A stretch of DNA of 64,000 bases from Nonomuraea cavernae (lineage in GTDB: Bacteria; Actinomycetota; Actinomycetes; Streptosporangiales; Streptosporangiaceae): positions 32,537 through 96,536 of the forward strand of contig NZ_BMNH01000017.1 of the NCBI RefSeq assembly GCF_014646355.1, written 5' to 3'. Positions 63,042-64,000 of the stretch are shown one piece after another. The translations under genes were made by a program, and so were the position numbers. Positions within the stretch are counted from its first letter, which is position 1, and every line of letters begins with the position of its first letter. The notes below the pieces were generated by a model that was given only the letters and a program-made list of their open reading frames with translations, searched no databases and was not told the origin of the DNA.

Positions 63042-63704
63042 ATGGACACAACAGGGTATCGTTCCGCCGCGATCCGGGACGGTCTGGGAGTGGGCGTGGC
63101 CGTCGGGCTGTCGGGGCTGGCCTTCGGCGCGGCGGCCATCACCGCCGGGCTCAGCGTGGCGCAGGCGTGCGTGCTGAGCCTGCTGACGTTCACCGGCGCC
63201 TCCCAGTTCGCGCTGGCCGGGGCGGTCGGCGCGGGCGGCAACCTGGTCGCCGCGTCCGCGGGCGCGCTCCTGCTCGGCGGCCGCAACACCCTGTACGGCC
63301 TGCGCATGGCGGACCTCCTGCGGGTACGCGGCCCGCGCAGGCTGCTGGCCGCGCACGGCGTGATCGACGAGACCGCCGCCGTCACCCTCGCCCAGCCCAC
63401 CCCGGCCGCCGCGCGGGCCGGATTCGTCACGACGTTCGCCAGCCTGTACATCACCTGGAACCTGTCCACCCTCGGCGGGGCGCTCGGCACCTCGTTCCTC
63501 GGCGACCCGGCCGTGCTGGGGCTGGACGTGGTCGGCCCGGCCACCTTCCTGGCGATCCTGTGGCCACGACTGGCCGCGAGCGCCGAGCTGAGGTGGCTGG
63601 CACTCGGCGGAGCGGCGATCGCGCTCGGCGCCACCCCGTTCCTCCCGCCGGGCGTCCCCGTGCTGCTGTCGGCCGCGGCCGTGCTCGTGGTGATGGCGCG
63701 ATGA
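63042..63704 (+). CDS. azlC: Branched-chain amino acid exporter large subunit (AzlC family)
   Basis: 220 residues, about seven TM helices. The family pattern is AIRDGLGVGVAVGLSGLAFGAAAITAGLS, SLLTFTGASQFALAGAVGAGG and LGGRNTLYGLRMADLL, with GFVTTFASLYITWNLSTLGGALGTSF. AzlC works with the small AzlD subunit to export branched-chain amino acids or analogues. ATG at 63042 has no ribosome-binding site, consistent with a leaderless transcript. The azlD start overlaps the stop (ATGA). Confidence 0.93.
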   Translation: MDTTGYRSAAIRDGLGVGVAVGLSGLAFGAAAITAGLSVAQACVLSLLTFTGASQFALAGAVGAGGNLVAASAGALLLGGRNTLYGLRMADLLRVRGPRRLLAAHGVIDETAAVTLAQPTPAAARAGFVTTFASLYITWNLSTLGGALGTSFLGDPAVLGLDVVGPATFLAILWPRLAASAELRWLALGGAAIALGATPFLPPGVPVLLSAAAVLVVMAR

Positions 63705-64000
63705 CGCTGTGGTGGGCGATCGCCGCCGTCTGCCTGGGCTGCTACGCGCTCAAGCTGGCCGGGCTCGCGGCGCCCCGGCGGATCCTCGACCATCCGGTGG
63801 TGAGCCGCTTCGCCGAGCTCGTGCCGGTGGCGCTGCTGGCCGCGCTCATCGCCGTGCAGATGTTCTCCGAGAACGGCGAGCTGCGTTTCGACCCGGCCCG
63901 CACCGCCGGCCTGGGCGGGGCCGTGGTCGCCCTGCTGCTTCGCGCGCCCTTTCTCGTCGTTCTGGCCACGGCGGCCGTGATTACCGCGCTTGTCCGGAGT
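63701..64000 (+). CDS. azlD: AzlD family transporter subunit, incomplete at the window end
   Basis: The first 100 codons are visible: MTLWWAIAAVCLGCYALKLAGLAAP, RFAELVPVALLAALIAVQMF and GLGGAVVALLLRAPFLVVLATAAVITAL, three helices typical of AzlD, whose full length is about 100-110 residues. No stop is reached at 64000. ATG overlaps the azlC stop by four bases, so translation is coupled. Confidence 0.9.
   Translation, partial: MTLWWAIAAVCLGCYALKLAGLAAPRRILDHPVVSRFAELVPVALLAALIAVQMFSENGELRFDPARTAGLGGAVVALLLRAPFLVVLATAAVITALVRS

Noticed and set aside
59554..63051. 1165-codon open frame antisense to the two kinases
   Set aside because: Composed of low-complexity Gly/Arg/Ala/Val stretches; both genes on the plus strand have full kinase motifs.

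Overview
The window is high-GC DNA (about 70% by eye) from a filamentous actinobacterium. The gene order hisD-C-B-H-priA-ridA-hisF, trpC-B-A, lgt, gltB/gltD, pyk, an ANTAR regulator and livK-type binding proteins is the conserved core layout I associate with Streptomyces and Streptosporangiales. GTG starts, GTGA/ATGA overlaps, PriA standing in for HisA and TrpF, and many paralogous regulators fit this. I would guess a Nonomuraea-like Streptosporangiales, but the sequence alone does not prove a genus.

Layout. 0-3.5 kb: two livK-like binding proteins flanking a lipoprotein gene, then a PdtaR-type ANTAR regulator. 3.5-6.1 kb: tRNA-Leu(CAA), an HTH/LAGLIDADG protein, a PPOX-fold protein and dapD. 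6.1-16 kb (leftward): pyruvate kinase, DUF2784, a subtilisin-like lipoprotein, gltD and gltB. 16-17.7 kb: a branched-polyamine-synthase homologue. 17.7-22.3 kb (leftward): MauE-like protein, thiol-disulfide protein, lgt, VIT transporter and two paralogous membrane-anchored proteins in one overlapping string. 22.3-23.4 kb: a gene-free repeat region with an inverted duplication, long palindromes and a 26-nt tandem array. 23.4-30 kb: trpC-B-A, DUF2752, two Gly/Tyr/Gln-rich membrane proteins, the Trp-associated membrane protein and hisI. 30-31 kb: divergent STAS and HATPase regulators. 31-34.7 kb: a heterodimeric ABC exporter. 34.8-37.2 kb: TIGR03085 protein, a 53-aa membrane peptide and a glutamine-synthetase-like enzyme. 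37.2-43.2 kb: the main his operon. 43.4-46.3 kb: deaminase, Fsr-like MFS with divergent AraC regulator, YbaK. 46.4-50.6 kb: class A PBP, MurA and a membrane protein. 50.6-56.8 kb: amidase and an intein-interrupted dnaE. 57-64 kb: amino-acid permease, a degenerate DAHP-synthase/chorismate-mutase fusion behind a probable attenuator, two paralogous Ser/Thr kinases, and azlC with the start of azlD.

How it fits together. Much of the window is amino-acid and nitrogen metabolism: histidine, tryptophan, glutamate (GltBD), lysine/DAP (DapD), aromatic branch-point (chorismate mutase) and amino-acid transport (LivK, permease, AzlCD). A second theme is the envelope: Lgt, MurA, PBP, thiol-disulfide proteins and sensor kinases.

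The most interesting non-routine signals are the 387-residue intein in DnaE; a canonical intrinsic terminator between a predicted leaderless 18-codon ORF and the chorismate-mutase fusion gene; the DAHP-synthase-like half of that fusion having lost its signature residues; the inverted duplication carrying 28-bp palindromes at 22.5-23.1 kb; and the absence of trpE from its expected place next to hisI. I found no CRISPR array, phage or transposase gene, and no clear novel defence system. All calls come from reading the sequence; no database search was run.
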